A DNA stretch of 64,000 bases from Actinomycetota bacterium. Its GTDB lineage: Bacteria; Actinomycetota; Actinomycetes; S36-B12; FW305-bin1. Location: assembly GCA_004297305.1 (NCBI GenBank), contig SCTR01000006.1:318129-382128 (forward strand), read 5' to 3'. The translations under genes and the position numbers were made by a program. The notes under the pieces are model-generated. The model did no database searches, was not told where the DNA came from, and saw only the letters and a program-made list of their open reading frames with translations. Positions 1 to 9,312 of the stretch are shown here, one piece after another. Position 1 is the first letter of the stretch. Each line of letters begins with the position of its first letter.

Positions 1-2
1 CG

Positions 3-176
3 GATGACGCGGCGGCGGAAATCCTTGGTACCAGCGCTATCGAGGTGACCACCGCGGCCTCCGATCGGAACGGGGAGGCCGCTGCGAGCAGCGCGACCGT
101 GACAGGCGTGGCAGCCGCCACCCTGGAGGGGTTGTTCGCCAGCGGCGGGCACACCATGCGGCACAACGGAACATGA
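3..176 (+). CDS. 3' end of an unidentified gene (partial)
   Basis: An open frame enters from the left edge and runs 57 codons to a TGA at 174-176. The visible tail is rich in Ala, Thr and Ser and ends FASGGHTMRHNGT. I recognise no domain in it. Its stop overlaps the ATG of the next gene as ATGA (173-176), so the two genes are very probably translationally coupled in one operon with the threonylcarbamoyl-AMP synthase. In many actinobacteria the Sua5 gene follows release-factor methyltransferase or low-molecular-weight phosphatase genes, but this tail is too short to tell. Confidence 0.6.
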   Translation, partial: DDAAAEILGTSAIEVTTAASDRNGEAAASSATVTGVAAATLEGLFASGGHTMRHNGT

Positions 177-1162
177 CGGTTCCCCGCACGGCCGATCCCG
201 AGGCAGCAGCCAGAGTGCTGCGCGCCGGCGGACTGGTCGCCCTGCCCACCGAGACCGTGTACGGCTTGGCCGCCGATGCCGAGCAGCCCGCTGCGGTCGC
301 CCGGATCTACGCGGTCAAGGGCCGGCCGGCCGGGCACCCGGTGATCGTTCACGTCGCCGCTGCCGACGCTGTCGATTCGTGGACCCGAGCGGTTCCCGGC
401 TACGCCCGGAACCTCGTCGCCGCCTGCTGGCCGGGGCCGCTGACCGTCGTCCTGCCACGGTCAGCGCGGGCCACCGACGCGGTCACCGGCGGTCAGTCCA
501 CCGTGGCGCTACGGATGCCCTCGCATCCGGTGACGCTGGCCACCCTGGCGGCGTTCGCCGGTGACAGCGACCGCGGCGTGGCCGCCCCGAGCGCCAACGT
601 CTTCGGCACGGTCAGCCCGACCTCGGTGGACCACGTCCTGGCGAGCATCGGCGACCGCCTGGATCCCGGCCGGGACCTCGTGCTCGACGGCGGCGCGTGC
701 GAGGTGGGCGTCGAATCAACGATCGTCGACTGCACCGGCCCGGCGCCTCGCCTGCTGCGCCCGGGCGCGGTCTCGGTCGAGACCGTCGAGGCGGTGACCG
801 GCTTGGCGGTGACCGCCGCCGCGGGCGGCTCAGTTCGCGCGCCGGGCACCCTCGCGGCCCACTACGCACCGCGGGCGCGTGTCGTCGTCACGCCGACCAC
901 GACAACCGAGCCGCAGGTCGCCGCGCAGACCGGCCCCGGATCCACCGGCCTGATCGCACCGGTGGGTGTCCCGACCCCTGGCGGGTTCGTCCGCCTCGCC
1001 GCCCCGACGGATGCCAGCGGCTACGCACGGATCCTGTACGCCGCGCTGCGTCGCGCCGACCTCCTCGGGCTGCAGGTCATCGTCGCCGTACCCCCGTCCG
1101 GACCCGGGATCGCCGCGGCCGTCCGGGACCGGCTCGACCGTGCCGCCGCGGCCGGAGGTTAG
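173..1162 (+). CDS. L-threonylcarbamoyladenylate synthase, Sua5/YciO/YrdC family
   Basis: Makes threonylcarbamoyl-AMP from threonine, bicarbonate and ATP, the first step of the universal t6A37 modification of ANN-decoding tRNAs; acts in the cytoplasm. The N-terminal YrdC domain (about residues 8-205) shows PTETVYGLAADA, the K-x-R nucleotide-binding stretch YAVKGRPAGHPV, APSANVFGTVSPT and VESTIVDC. After it comes the short Sua5 linker RAPGTLAAHYAPRARVVV and a small Sua5 C-terminal domain, so this is the two-domain (Sua5) rather than the single-domain (TsaC) form. The 329 residues fit that form. The ATG overlaps the stop of the upstream gene, which fixes the start. Confidence 0.92.
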   Translation: MTVPRTADPEAAARVLRAGGLVALPTETVYGLAADAEQPAAVARIYAVKGRPAGHPVIVHVAAADAVDSWTRAVPGYARNLVAACWPGPLTVVLPRSARATDAVTGGQSTVALRMPSHPVTLATLAAFAGDSDRGVAAPSANVFGTVSPTSVDHVLASIGDRLDPGRDLVLDGGACEVGVESTIVDCTGPAPRLLRPGAVSVETVEAVTGLAVTAAAGGSVRAPGTLAAHYAPRARVVVTPTTTTEPQVAAQTGPGSTGLIAPVGVPTPGGFVRLAAPTDASGYARILYAALRRADLLGLQVIVAVPPSGPGIAAAVRDRLDRAAAAGG

Positions 1163-1262
1163 CCCGGCACGGGTTCAGTGGTCGGCGCGCCCGGCGTACG
1201 CCTCGGATGCGCTTGGCCACACGACCCGGCGTCGCCACGGCGCGGGCACCCTGTCGGTGGGA

Positions 1263-1613
1263 TCAGCCGTAGCCGAGGTCGTGCAGCCGGTCGTCGTCAA
1301 TGCCGAAGTGGTGGGCGAGCTCGTGCACCACGGTGATCCGGACCTCGGCGACGACGCGCTCCGGGGTGTCGCAGATCGCCAGGATCGGGCGGCGGAAGAT
1401 CGTGACCCGGTCCGGCAGGGTCCCGGCGTAGCTGCCGTCACGTTCGGTCAGCGGGACTCCCTCGTACAGGCCGAGCAACTGTCGATCATGAGCAGGAGCA
1501 TCGTCCTCGACCACCACGACGAGGTTGTCCACGAGCGCCGCCAGGGCTGCCGGGACCTCGTCGAGGGCCTGCGCGACGAGGTCTTCGAAGGCGGCCGCAT
1601 CCAACTCGAGCAC
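1263..1613 (-). CDS. metallopeptidase family protein (zincin-like, DUF1025 type)
   Basis: A 116-residue protein ending VVHELAHHFGIDDDRLHDLGYG. The HExxH zinc motif (HELAHH) lies near the C-terminus, followed by GIDDDRL, the usual arrangement in the small actinobacterial metallopeptidase family; Glu is the presumed general base. The frame stays open upstream across the tRNA-Glu gene, so the long version starting near 1772 is not credible. I chose GTG at 1613 because GGAGAGG lies about 12 bases upstream and the protein then begins MLELDAAAFEDLV, as in relatives. Substrate unknown. Its 5' side faces the two tRNA genes. Confidence 0.8.
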   Translation of the reverse strand: MLELDAAAFEDLVAQALDEVPAALAALVDNLVVVVEDDAPAHDRQLLGLYEGVPLTERDGSYAGTLPDRVTIFRRPILAICDTPERVVAEVRITVVHELAHHFGIDDDRLHDLGYG

Positions 1614-1764
1614 TACGACATCCTGCCTCTCCGGCGCCGCGGGACCGCGTGTCCGAGGCAGGAAGGGGACCCCGGTGCTGCTTTGGTGATCGCCGATGTG
1701 CTCCCCTATGCTGTGGCGGCACCCGACGACGATGGTCGGCGGGGGCCCGGTGTGACGACCACAG

Positions 1765-1837
1765 GCCCCCATCGTCTAGCGGCCCAGGACACCGCCCTTT
1801 CAAGGCGGCAGCGCGGGTTCGAATCCCGTTGGGGGTA
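1765..1837 (+). tRNA. tRNA-Glu (anticodon TTC)
   Basis: A 73-base cloverleaf. The acceptor pair is GCCCCCA / TGGGGGT with discriminator A. The anticodon stem is CCGCC / GGCGG around loop CTTTCAA, giving anticodon TTC. The T arm contains GGTTCGAATCC. The 3' CCA is not encoded. It lies 17 bases before tRNA-Asp on the same strand. Confidence 0.96.
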
Positions 1838-1854
1838 CGCCTCAGCAGCACCGA

Positions 1855-1928
1855 GGCCCCGTAGCGCAGTTGGTTAGCGCGCCGCCCTGTCACGGCGGAG
1901 GTCGCGGGTTCGAGTCCCGTCGGGGTCG
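1855..1928 (+). tRNA. tRNA-Asp (anticodon GTC)
   Basis: A 74-base cloverleaf with acceptor GGCCCCG / CGGGGTC and discriminator G. The anticodon stem is CCGCC / GGCGG around loop CTGTCAC, giving anticodon GTC. The T arm carries GGTTCGAGTCC. It forms a pair with tRNA-Glu just upstream and is followed at once by a strong hairpin. Confidence 0.96.
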
Positions 1929-1935
1929 CTCTACC

Positions 1936-1958
1936 GGGTCCGCACGATGTGCGGACCC
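1936..1958 (+). terminator. hairpin after the tRNA-Glu/tRNA-Asp pair, probable terminator
   Basis: A perfect inverted repeat: GGGTCCGCAC, three-base loop GAT, GTGCGGACCC. It starts 8 bases after tRNA-Asp. No T-run follows, as is common for actinobacterial terminators. The DNA from here to 2174 contains no convincing gene; only the probable promoter and ribosome-binding site of the next gene can lie there. Confidence 0.65.
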
Positions 1959-2174
1959 GCGCCATGTCCGACGTACCAGCGTTGCGCGCCTTGTCGGCCG
2001 TTAGCCGGCCGACAGCGGCCACGTTGATGACCACAAAGCGCGCAACACCGGGACGTCGCGGCCGGCTTTGCAGTCGCCGAACCGCCACCTGGTGGCCCGA
2101 TGCCGGCCGCTGGAAGGGCGGTCGTAGCGCCTTGCCGGGGCGGGCTGTGGAGTAGGTCATGGGAGATTGACCCC

Positions 2175-3113
2175 ATGCTGCTGCGAATCTTCACCGAGCC
2201 CCAGCGGGGTGCGTCGTACGACGATCTGCTGCGGGTGGCTCGCGCCACCGAGGATGCCGGCTTCGACGCGTTCTTCCGCTCCGACCACTACCTGGCGTTC
2301 GGCGACGCCGACGGCCTGCCCGGCCCGACCGACGCGTTCATCACGCTGGCCGGACTGGCTCGCGAGACGTCGCGAATCCGGCTCGGGACGCTGGTCAGCC
2401 CGGTGACGTTCCGGTCACCGGGTCCGCTGGCGATCAGCGTCGCGCAGATCGACGCGATGAGCAGCGGGCGCATCGACCTCGGCATGGGCGGTGGCTGGTT
2501 CGCCGCTGAGCATGCGGCGTACGGACTGCCCTTTCCTCCTGTGGCAGAACGGTTCGACCGGCTCGAAGAACAACTCGAGATCATCACCGGGTTGTGGACG
2601 ACGCCGCTCGGGCAGATGTACGACTTCCACGGCCGCTACTACGACGTGACCGATTCGCCAGGGCTGCCCAAGCCCGTACAGCAGCCGCACCCGCACCTGA
2701 TCGTCGGCGGCGTGGGTCCGCGCAGGACGCCCGCGCTGGTGGCGAGGTTCGCCGACGAGTACAACGTCTCGTTCCGCGACGTCCCGATCGCGCAGCAGGC
2801 GTTCGAACGCGCCCGCGCGGCGTGCGAGCGGATCGGCCGGGACCCCGGCTCTGTGATCCGGTCGGTCGCGCAGGTGCTGTGCTGCGGCCGCGACGACGCC
2901 GAACTCGCCCGGCGTGCCGCGACGATCGGGCGGGAGGCCGGCAAGCCGCGGCCCGACGAACTGTCCGGTACGCCGAACCAGCTCGTCGACCGGCTCGGCC
3001 GGTTCGCCGAAATCGGGGTGTCGCGGGTGTACCTGCAGATGCTGGACCTGGCCGACCTCGATCACCTCGAGCTCGTCGCGTCCCAGGTGGCCCCCCAGGT
3101 CGCCGCCCTGTGA
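2175..3113 (+). CDS. LLM-class oxidoreductase, probably F420-dependent
   Basis: A luciferase-like TIM-barrel flavin/F420 oxidoreductase of 312 residues. Family signs are FFRSDHYLAFGD, RIRLGTLVSPVTFRSPGPLA, AQIDAMSSGRIDLGMGGGW near residue 100, and the late PHPHLIVGGVGPRRTPALVARFADEYN segment. Actinobacterial members of this subgroup usually use coenzyme F420 rather than FMN; the substrate cannot be read from sequence. I start at ATG 2175 (MLLRIFTEP), with GGGAGA about 10 bases upstream. A longer frame from 2100 adds only low-complexity residues. The gene stands alone between tRNA genes. Confidence 0.86.
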   Translation: MLLRIFTEPQRGASYDDLLRVARATEDAGFDAFFRSDHYLAFGDADGLPGPTDAFITLAGLARETSRIRLGTLVSPVTFRSPGPLAISVAQIDAMSSGRIDLGMGGGWFAAEHAAYGLPFPPVAERFDRLEEQLEIITGLWTTPLGQMYDFHGRYYDVTDSPGLPKPVQQPHPHLIVGGVGPRRTPALVARFADEYNVSFRDVPIAQQAFERARAACERIGRDPGSVIRSVAQVLCCGRDDAELARRAATIGREAGKPRPDELSGTPNQLVDRLGRFAEIGVSRVYLQMLDLADLDHLELVASQVAPQVAAL

Positions 3114-3244
3114 CACGGGCCGCCTGACACCGGCGGCTCGACACCGGAGCGGCGGACCGCGGCTCGACACCGGAGCGGCGGACCGGTGGCGCGGTCGGGG
3201 CACTAGCCGGTCCGATACGATCGCCCGGCCGCTGCGGCGGTCAC

Positions 3245-3318
3245 GGCCAGGTAGCTCAGTTGGTACGAGCGTCCGACTGAAAATCGGAAGGTCGGCGGTT
3301 CGACCCCGCCCCTGGCCA
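3245..3318 (+). tRNA. tRNA-Phe (anticodon GAA)
   Basis: A 74-base cloverleaf with acceptor GGCCAGG / CCTGGCC and discriminator A. The anticodon stem is TCCGA / TCGGA around loop CTGAAAA, giving anticodon GAA. The D arm is GCTCAGTTGGTACGAGC. CCA is not encoded. Confidence 0.96.
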
Positions 3319-3654
3319 CACCGTTTGCCCAGGTCGGAAGCCTGACAGGCGCACAGAGCCCGAGGCACAAGCTGGGCGCCTTGCGATCTCTCACAAAGAG
3401 GTCTGGGGACCCGCCGTCACGCCGCAGGAGCGGTGCTAGGTGGTCGTGCCCGCCACCGCATCGTCGTGCCGCGCTTGGCGCAGATCCGTTCGATGAGGAC
3501 GCACATGGTGCCCGTAGACGCTCGTCACGACGTGCACCGGGATCCCAGCGTTGACCCGCGACCCCGACCCCAGGCACGACGAGATGATTTTGCAGATTGG
3601 TCGGACTGAGCCCATCCCGCTAGACCGGCCTGAACTCGATACGTTCGTTGCCAG
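3319..3654. other. gene-free stretch after tRNA-Phe
   Basis: About 335 bases between tRNA-Phe and the convergent YihY gene. Both strands hold short open frames, but none has a recognisable domain or a good ribosome-binding site. The stretch has more A/T than its surroundings around 3580-3660. A tRNA 3' flank is a classic integration site, so a worn-out element remnant is possible, but I see no integrase and no repeat of the tRNA end. Confidence 0.4.
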
Positions 3655-4629
3655 TCAGTTGGCCTCGTCGGTTGCCGTACCCGGTGGCGTGGTGGTGCCG
3701 CTGCCGGCGCCGCCACGGCCGAAGGCGTCGGACAACCGCATCGGACGGGACGGCCCCGGCAACGCGGCCGCGCTCCCAGGCGTCAGGCAGTCCCCCGTGG
3801 GGTTGAGCCAGCGCGCCAGCCGATCGTCCCCCTCAGCGAGCGCCGGACCGAGGACCGCGGCGCCGACGATGATGAACGCGAAACCCGTGAGCCACATGAC
3901 GAATGCCAGGCTCAACCCGAAGGCACCGAACTGGGCGTAGTTCTTCGCCACCGTCGTGGGAAACCAGACCGATGCCGCCAAGGTGTACAGCCAGGAGCCG
4001 AACCCGGTGGCGATACCGGTCGGCAGCAACGCACGCCAACGCACCTCACCGCGGACCATCAGCCGAGCCGTCCACCACCACAGCCCGATCGACAGCGCCG
4101 TGCCGACAACCCACGCGACGACAGCGCCGACCGAGCCCTTCACCAAGGCGTTGACCAGCGCGAGCGTGCCGAACAGCGCCAGCACACCCCCTACCCAGGC
4201 GGCTCCCCGGCGCTTGTTGCCAATGCCGCCACCAGGCGGTCGGCGCCACGCGCGCAGATAGGTCCGCTGCAGCGCGGTGGTGAAGGACACCGCGAACGCC
4301 AACGTCAGAATGACGCCGACGAGCCCGGTCGCGGTCCTCGTCTCCGCCGGAGAGGCGAACGCGACCCGAAGCACGTCCAGCGCGCCACCGGACAATCCGA
4401 ACCGGGCGATCACGGTGTTCACGATCGCCTGCCGGGTCTCGTCCGGCGCGATGGCGACCACGAGAACCAGCAGCGGGAACACGCACACCAGCAACTTGGC
4501 CGCGAGCGCCACTGCCCGGTCGACGAACTCGACTTCCAGCAGCCGGGACCAGAACCGGCCCACGGCTGTGGGTTCGAGCAGCTCGGCGTACCGCTGCATC
4601 GTCGCGCGCAGCTGCATCGTGACCGACAC
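3655..4629 (-). CDS. YihY/BrkB-family integral membrane protein
   Basis: A 324-residue inner-membrane protein of the YihY (once called BrkB/RNase BN) family. About six hydrophobic segments are visible, among them LLVCVFPLLVLVVAIA, TGLVGVILTLAFAVSFTTAL, AAWVGGVLALFGTLALVNAL, AVVAWVVGTALSIGLWWW and LSLAFVMWLTGFAFIIVGAAVL. The family landmark GTGIATGFG-like loop appears as LLPTGIATGFGSWLYT. The C-terminal 40 residues are polar and Gly/Thr rich, likely a disordered cytoplasmic tail. The family's function is not established; it is not an RNase. It stands alone. Confidence 0.85.
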   Translation of the reverse strand: MSVTMQLRATMQRYAELLEPTAVGRFWSRLLEVEFVDRAVALAAKLLVCVFPLLVLVVAIAPDETRQAIVNTVIARFGLSGGALDVLRVAFASPAETRTATGLVGVILTLAFAVSFTTALQRTYLRAWRRPPGGGIGNKRRGAAWVGGVLALFGTLALVNALVKGSVGAVVAWVVGTALSIGLWWWTARLMVRGEVRWRALLPTGIATGFGSWLYTLAASVWFPTTVAKNYAQFGAFGLSLAFVMWLTGFAFIIVGAAVLGPALAEGDDRLARWLNPTGDCLTPGSAAALPGPSRPMRLSDAFGRGGAGSGTTTPPGTATDEAN

Positions 4630-4675
4630 GAGCCGAGGGTACGACCCAGCGGTTCCCTGCGACGGTCAGGTCGGG

Positions 4676-5575
4676 CTAGCCGACCGAATCGCCTGCGGCG
4701 GCGGTGATCCGGGAATTCATGTGCACCAGCAGGTCCGCGCTGCTGGTCGGGACCACCCCGCCGGCCGTCGAGGTGATCTCGTCGATGTGATCGGCGACCG
4801 ACTCCGGGGTGAGCGGCGTACCGCCGGAGGACCAGCCGTCGGCGACCCCCAGATAGATCCGGCCGACGAACGTCGCACCGACCCGGAAGCACTGCCCGCC
4901 CACCGCGCACTCGTCGGATGCCAGGTAGCCGACCAGCGCTGCGACGTTGTCCGGTGTCGCCAGTTCGACCGGGATGGGGGCGGTCGGCACCCTCGGCCGG
5001 GTCGCGGCCAACGGGGCGATGACGTTCACCTTGATGTCCACGCCCTGCTGCACGGTCTCCAGATGCATGCTCGCAGCCAGGCCGAGCAGGCCGGCCTTCG
5101 CGCCGCCGTACGTCGGCACCCTCGCGTCACCGAAGATCCCTGCTGACGAGGTCAGCACGATCCGGCCACGACCGTTCGCTGCCATCCAGCGCCACGCCGG
5201 CTGTCCCACGTAGTAGGCGGCGCAGAAGTGCACCGCGAGCAGCCGCGTCAACTGATCGGCCGGCACCTGCCCGAACGGCGCGTGTTCGACGACGCCAGCG
5301 TTGTGGACGACGATGTCGGCGGACCCGAACTCCGCGATGACCGCTGCGACCAGGTCCTCGCCACCGGTCTCGGAGGCGATGTCATGAGTGGAGACGAGCG
5401 CCTGCCCGCCGGCAGCGACGATCTCGTCGACCACGGAACCGGCTGCGGCAGCGTCGATGTCGTTGACGACGACGGCTGCGCCGCGCGACGCCAGCAGGAG
5501 GGCATGGGCCCGGCCGATGCCACGGCCCGCTCCGGTCACGACAGCGGCTCTGCCGCGCAAGGACAACTCAGCCAT
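4676..5575 (-). CDS. SDR family NAD(P)-dependent oxidoreductase
   Basis: A classical short-chain dehydrogenase: the Rossmann motif VTGAGRGIG lies at residues 12-20, VHNAG follows the beta-4 strand, and the active site is Ser (LTSSAG) with YGGAK. At 300 residues it is about 45 longer than a minimal SDR. The extension is at the C-terminus, after GGQCFRVGATFVGRIYLG, and resembles the tail seen in hydroxysteroid/acyl-CoA type SDRs. The ATG at 5575 lies inside the end of the amidohydrolase gene (8-base overlap), so the two are cotranscribed and probably coupled. Substrate unknown. Confidence 0.82.
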   Translation of the reverse strand: MAELSLRGRAAVVTGAGRGIGRAHALLLASRGAAVVVNDIDAAAAGSVVDEIVAAGGQALVSTHDIASETGGEDLVAAVIAEFGSADIVVHNAGVVEHAPFGQVPADQLTRLLAVHFCAAYYVGQPAWRWMAANGRGRIVLTSSAGIFGDARVPTYGGAKAGLLGLAASMHLETVQQGVDIKVNVIAPLAATRPRVPTAPIPVELATPDNVAALVGYLASDECAVGGQCFRVGATFVGRIYLGVADGWSSGGTPLTPESVADHIDEITSTAGGVVPTSSADLLVHMNSRITAAAGDSVG

Positions 5576-7322
5576 GGGATCCCCCGCTCCGATCGGTGCC
5601 GCGCGCGGCCTGTGGCCCCCGGACGACTCGGCCCGGTAGCGCACCGGTCGACTCGCCGTCCTGGTAGGTCTGTACGCCGGCCACGAACGTGTGCAGGTAG
5701 CCGTCTGCCCGCTGCAGCAATCGTTTCCCGCCGGCGGGCAGGTCGTAGGCCATCCGCGGACAGTGCAGTCGCAGGCCGTCGAGGTCGATGACGTTGATGT
5801 CGGCACGGTAGCCCGGCAGCAGCACTCCCCGATCGAGCAGGCCGACGGATCGAGCGGTATCGCGGGCTTGCTGCTGGACCACATACGCCAAGTCCAGCCG
5901 GTCATGGTCGCGGTCGCGGACCCAGTGCTGCAACAGCGTCGTGGGGAAGCTGCTGTCGCAGATGGAGGCGACGTGGGCACCACCGTCGCCGAGGCCGGGC
6001 ACGGTGTTCGGGTGCACCATCATCTCGCGCGCGGCATCCAGCGAGCCGTAGGCGTAGTTGGCGAACGGCTGGTGGATGAAGCCCTGGCCGTCGTCGGAGA
6101 TGAGGATGTCGTATGCCAGGTCCAGGGGATCCCGGCCGGTCGCGGCAGCCTGCGCCGCAAGCGATTCCGATGCCTTGGGCTCGTAGTCCGGGGTCAACTC
6201 GCCCAGCGGGAACATCCACTCGAAACGGTCGATCCGCATGCCGCCGATGAGATCGGGACGTTTGGCGTCAGTCTGCGCGGCCAGGATCTCCTGCCGCACC
6301 AGCGGATCGGACATCCGCCGCGCCTGCTCCGGCACCGGCAGGTGACTCATCGCCAGCCACACCGGGTTGGCCACGAGGGGGTGCACCGGGCAGTGCAGGC
6401 CCATGAGGGCGCCGATGCCGCGGCAGGCGACCTGGCCGGTGAGCCGCAGTCCGTCGGCGTTGGCCGCGCTCAGCTCGTCGAGTATCTGCCGGTACAGCTC
6501 CGGCCGTTCCCGTGTCTGGAACAACGACACTGTGACGGGGCGGCCGGACGCCGACGCCATGCCGCGCAACAGGGCCATGTCCTCGGCCACGTCGGGGAAG
6601 TCGGTGATCAGTTGCAGCACACCGCGACCGGTCCCGCCGATGGCAGCCGCGATCGCGGTCAGTTCCTGTTCGGCGGTCCCGTAGACCGGAGTGACCGCGC
6701 CGGCCTTGGTCTTGTGGGCCAGCGTCCGCGAGGTCGAGAAGCCCAACGCCCCCGACAGGACGGCGTCGCGTGCCAGCCTCGCCATGAGCTCGATCTCGTC
6801 CGGACTCGCCTGCTCGAAGGCCGCCGCCCGTTCCCCCATGGCGTAGAAACGAAGCGCGGCGTGCGGCACCTGCGTGGCGAGGTCGAGATCCCGCGGACGA
6901 CGCTCCAACGCCGACAGGTAGTCGTCGAACGACGTCCATTCCCAGGTGATTCCCTCGTACAGCGCCGTGCCGGGAATGTCCTCGACGCCTTCCATGAGCT
7001 CGATCAGCAGGTCCCGATGCTGCGGCAACACCGGGGCGAAGCCCACTCCGCAGTTGCCGGTCACCACCGTCGTCACGCCGTGCCAGGAGGACGGCTGCAG
7101 CCGGTCGTCCCAGACCGCCTGGCCGTCGTAGTGCGTGTGGGCGTCGACGAAACCGGGCGCCACGATAGCTCCGTCGGCGTGGATCTCGCGCCGGCCCCGG
7201 CCGGCCACCTTGCCGACCTCGACCACGACGCCGTCGGCGACGGCGACGTCGGCCACTCGCGGTGCAGCGCCGGTGCCGTCGACGACGGTGCCGCCCCTGA
7301 CCACGAGGTCCAGCGAACTCAT
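5568..7322 (-). CDS. N-acyl-D-amino-acid deacylase / D-aminoacylase-like amidohydrolase
   Basis: A 584-residue metal-dependent hydrolase of the amidohydrolase-3 family. It opens [13 protein letters not shown], then [12 protein letters not shown] with the metal-binding HxH. It continues with [33 protein letters not shown], and near the end [20 protein letters not shown]. It closes with the beta-sandwich part [19 protein letters not shown]. These are the landmarks of D-aminoacylase-like proteins, although many relatives hydrolyse other cyclic or acyl amides. It lies between two SDR genes in one minus-strand operon (6-base gap above, overlap below), pointing to a catabolic module rather than peptidoglycan recycling. 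Confidence 0.85.
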   Translation of the reverse strand: MSSLDLVVRGGTVVDGTGAAPRVADVAVADGVVVEVGKVAGRGRREIHADGAIVAPGFVDAHTHYDGQAVWDDRLQPSSWHGVTTVVTGNCGVGFAPVLPQHRDLLIELMEGVEDIPGTALYEGITWEWTSFDDYLSALERRPRDLDLATQVPHAALRFYAMGERAAAFEQASPDEIELMARLARDAVLSGALGFSTSRTLAHKTKAGAVTPVYGTAEQELTAIAAAIGGTGRGVLQLITDFPDVAEDMALLRGMASASGRPVTVSLFQTRERPELYRQILDELSAANADGLRLTGQVACRGIGALMGLHCPVHPLVANPVWLAMSHLPVPEQARRMSDPLVRQEILAAQTDAKRPDLIGGMRIDRFEWMFPLGELTPDYEPKASESLAAQAAATGRDPLDLAYDILISDDGQGFIHQPFANYAYGSLDAAREMMVHPNTVPGLGDGGAHVASICDSSFPTTLLQHWVRDRDHDRLDLAYVVQQQARDTARSVGLLDRGVLLPGYRADINVIDLDGLRLHCPRMAYDLPAGGKRLLQRADGYLHTFVAGVQTYQDGESTGALPGRVVRGPQAARGTDRSGGSHG

Positions 7323-7327
7323 CGGCG

Positions 7328-8326
7328 TCAGCCCAACCCGGTCCAGTCGGACGACAGCTGCCAGAGCCGTTGCGCCCCATCCGGATCCACCGCATAGGGG
7401 GCGAAGCCCTCCCGGGTGCCGGGGACATTCGGCTTGGCCAGCGCGCAGCGCTCGAAGTACTTCCCGCTGACCCCGGCCAGCTCGGGCGCGACGGCGACGT
7501 ACACCGAGGTCGCCGCACCGAAGTCCGGGGTGCTCCAGGTCACCGCAGCGCCCGCCGGCAGCTGCCGGATCCGGCCCACTTCTTCGTCGGTGACGTGCTT
7601 GAGCAGGTTGGTCCGGATCCGGCCGGGCATCACCGCGTTGACGTCGATGCCGTCGTCAGCCCACCGGGGGGCGGCGCCGACGGCGAACAGGACATTGGCC
7701 GTCTTCGACTGGGCGTAGGCGATCCAGGGGTCGTACGGCCGAACCTGGAAATGGATGTCGTCGAAGTCCACCGGCGAGTTGAGGTGCCCCGCGGAACTGA
7801 GCACCACGACGCGGGCGTGGCCGGCGGCCGCGAGTGCCGGCCGCAGGCCTACGGCGAGCGCGAAGTGACCGAGGTGATTGGTGGCGAACTGCAACTCCCA
7901 GCCCTCGGCGGTTCGCTGCAGCGGGCCGGCCATGATCCCGGCGTTGGCGATGAGGATGTCGAGCGGGCCGTCCCAGCCCGCGACGAAGGCCGCGACGGAC
8001 TTCTGATCGGCGAGGTCCAGATGCCTGACGCTCACCGGTGGTCCGTCGACGGTGGCCGCGACGTCGGCCGCGGCAGCCTCGCCGGCGGCGACGTTGCGGA
8101 CCGCGATGGTGACCTCGCCGCCCACCTGCGCCAACGCGCGCACCGTTTCCAGACCGATGCCGGCACCGCCGCCGGTGACCAGGATCCGCTTGCCGGACAG
8201 ATCCGAACCCGCTGCGACCTCGGCCGCCGTCGGTCCGGGGTCGGTGGCCGACGTGTCGGCTGCGCCGGAACTCCCGGTGTCAGGCGTCGTCTCGGAGACC
8301 GCAGGATCGGAATTCGTCGTGGTCAT
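7328..8326 (-). CDS. SDR family oxidoreductase, retinol-dehydrogenase/WWOX-like
   Basis: A 332-residue short-chain dehydrogenase. A 40-residue Thr/Ala/Pro-rich N-terminal tail precedes ILVTGGGAGIG. NHLGHFAL, IANAGIMAGP, VVLSSAGH and the catalytic YAQSK follow. The Asn-His-Leu-Gly-His segment is typical of the retinol-dehydrogenase-like group. I start at ATG 8326 (MTTTNSDPAVS); the frame stays open for 52 more codons upstream but is low complexity and would reach into the divergent intergenic space. It is first in the operon with the amidohydrolase and the next SDR (5-base spacing). Confidence 0.8.
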   Translation of the reverse strand: MTTTNSDPAVSETTPDTGSSGAADTSATDPGPTAAEVAAGSDLSGKRILVTGGGAGIGLETVRALAQVGGEVTIAVRNVAAGEAAAADVAATVDGPPVSVRHLDLADQKSVAAFVAGWDGPLDILIANAGIMAGPLQRTAEGWELQFATNHLGHFALAVGLRPALAAAGHARVVVLSSAGHLNSPVDFDDIHFQVRPYDPWIAYAQSKTANVLFAVGAAPRWADDGIDVNAVMPGRIRTNLLKHVTDEEVGRIRQLPAGAAVTWSTPDFGAATSVYVAVAPELAGVSGKYFERCALAKPNVPGTREGFAPYAVDPDGAQRLWQLSSDWTGLG

Positions 8327-8547
8327 CGGCTCTCTCAGCACAGAACGCGGCGCCGGCTCGTCCCCCGGCCATCGGCCGCACTCCGGCGAGGGCCGCACAC
8401 CGGTCCCGGCCCGACTGTAGGACGCCACCCCGGGTGGCTGGCAAGGCCGACCACCGCTGCGCCGACGCGCGTCGACCGTCATCGGCCATTGATGGCTAGG
8501 ATCCGCTGCCGTGTCCGCCCGGGCACCCGTAGCGAAGGAATGGACCC

Positions 8548-9312
8548 ATGACGAAGCCAGCCGAGCTGTTCGATCTCACCGGCCGGGTGGCCGTCGTCAC
8601 GGGCGCCTCGAGCGGACTCGGCGTCGACATGGCCCTGACGCTGCGCGACGCCGGGGCGACCGTCGTGGTCGCGGCCCGCCGTACCGAACTGCTGGCCGAC
8701 CTGTGCGCCCGCGAGACCGGGCTGGTGGCACTGCCGTGCGACCTGACCGACGAAGAGTCCATGACGACGTTCGTGCAGACCGTCGCCAAGGACGTCGGCC
8801 CGGTCGACGTCCTGGTCAACAACGCCGGCATGACCGTCGCCGAACGCGCCGAGAACCACACCATGGCGGACTTCCGGCAGGTCCTCGAGGTCAACCTGAT
8901 CGGGCTGTTCCGGCTCACCCAGCTCGTCGGCAGCCAGATGCTCGAGGCGCGGCGGGGCAGCATCATCAACAACGCCTCGATCCTCGGCATCGTGGCCGCG
9001 TCGCCGGCCAATGCCTCGTCGTACGTCGCCTCCAAGGGTGCGGTCATCAGCCTCACCCGCGAACTGGCCGTGCAATGGGCCCGCAACAACGTCCGGGTCA
9101 ACGCGCTGGCCCCCGGCTACGTGCACACCGCGCTGACCGCCGAGCTGTTCGAGGGCGAGAACGGGCCGGGATTCATCGAGCGCAACACCCCGATGCGTCG
9201 CCCCGGCCAGTCCCACGAACTTGCCGGCGCCCTGCTGCTGCTGGCCAGCGACGCCGGCAGCTACATCACCGGGCAAACCATCGTCGTGGACGGCGGCTGG
9301 ACGGCACGCTAA
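8548..9312 (+). CDS. SDR family oxidoreductase, FabG-like
   Basis: A 254-residue classical SDR with all landmarks: VVTGASSGLG at residue 12, VNNAGMTVAE, NASILG with the active-site Ser region, YVASK, and the ending GQTIVVDGGWTAR that is typical of 3-oxoacyl-reductase-type enzymes. The start ATG has GAAGGAAT 8-15 bases upstream. The gene is divergent from the SDR/amidohydrolase operon and converges, with a 4-base overlap of stops, on the acyl-CoA synthetase gene. Probably reduces or oxidises an acyl or alcohol intermediate; the substrate is unknown. Confidence 0.83.
   Translation: MTKPAELFDLTGRVAVVTGASSGLGVDMALTLRDAGATVVVAARRTELLADLCARETGLVALPCDLTDEESMTTFVQTVAKDVGPVDVLVNNAGMTVAERAENHTMADFRQVLEVNLIGLFRLTQLVGSQMLEARRGSIINNASILGIVAASPANASSYVASKGAVISLTRELAVQWARNNVRVNALAPGYVHTALTAELFEGENGPGFIERNTPMRRPGQSHELAGALLLLASDAGSYITGQTIVVDGGWTAR

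Noticed and set aside
1486-2160. Long minus-strand open frame covering the tRNA-Glu/tRNA-Asp pair
   Set aside because: It is the antisense of two tRNA genes and its peptide (for example PTGLEPATSAV) is the well-known false protein from tRNA reverse strands.
3203-3577. Minus-strand open frame over tRNA-Phe
   Set aside because: Its peptide GVEPPTFRFSVGRSYQLSYLA is the standard antisense product of tRNA-Phe, not a gene.
3245-3654. tRNA-Phe as an island attachment site with an integrase remnant
   Set aside because: No repeat of the tRNA 3' end and no recombinase catalytic motif is seen; only a gene-free AT-richer stretch.
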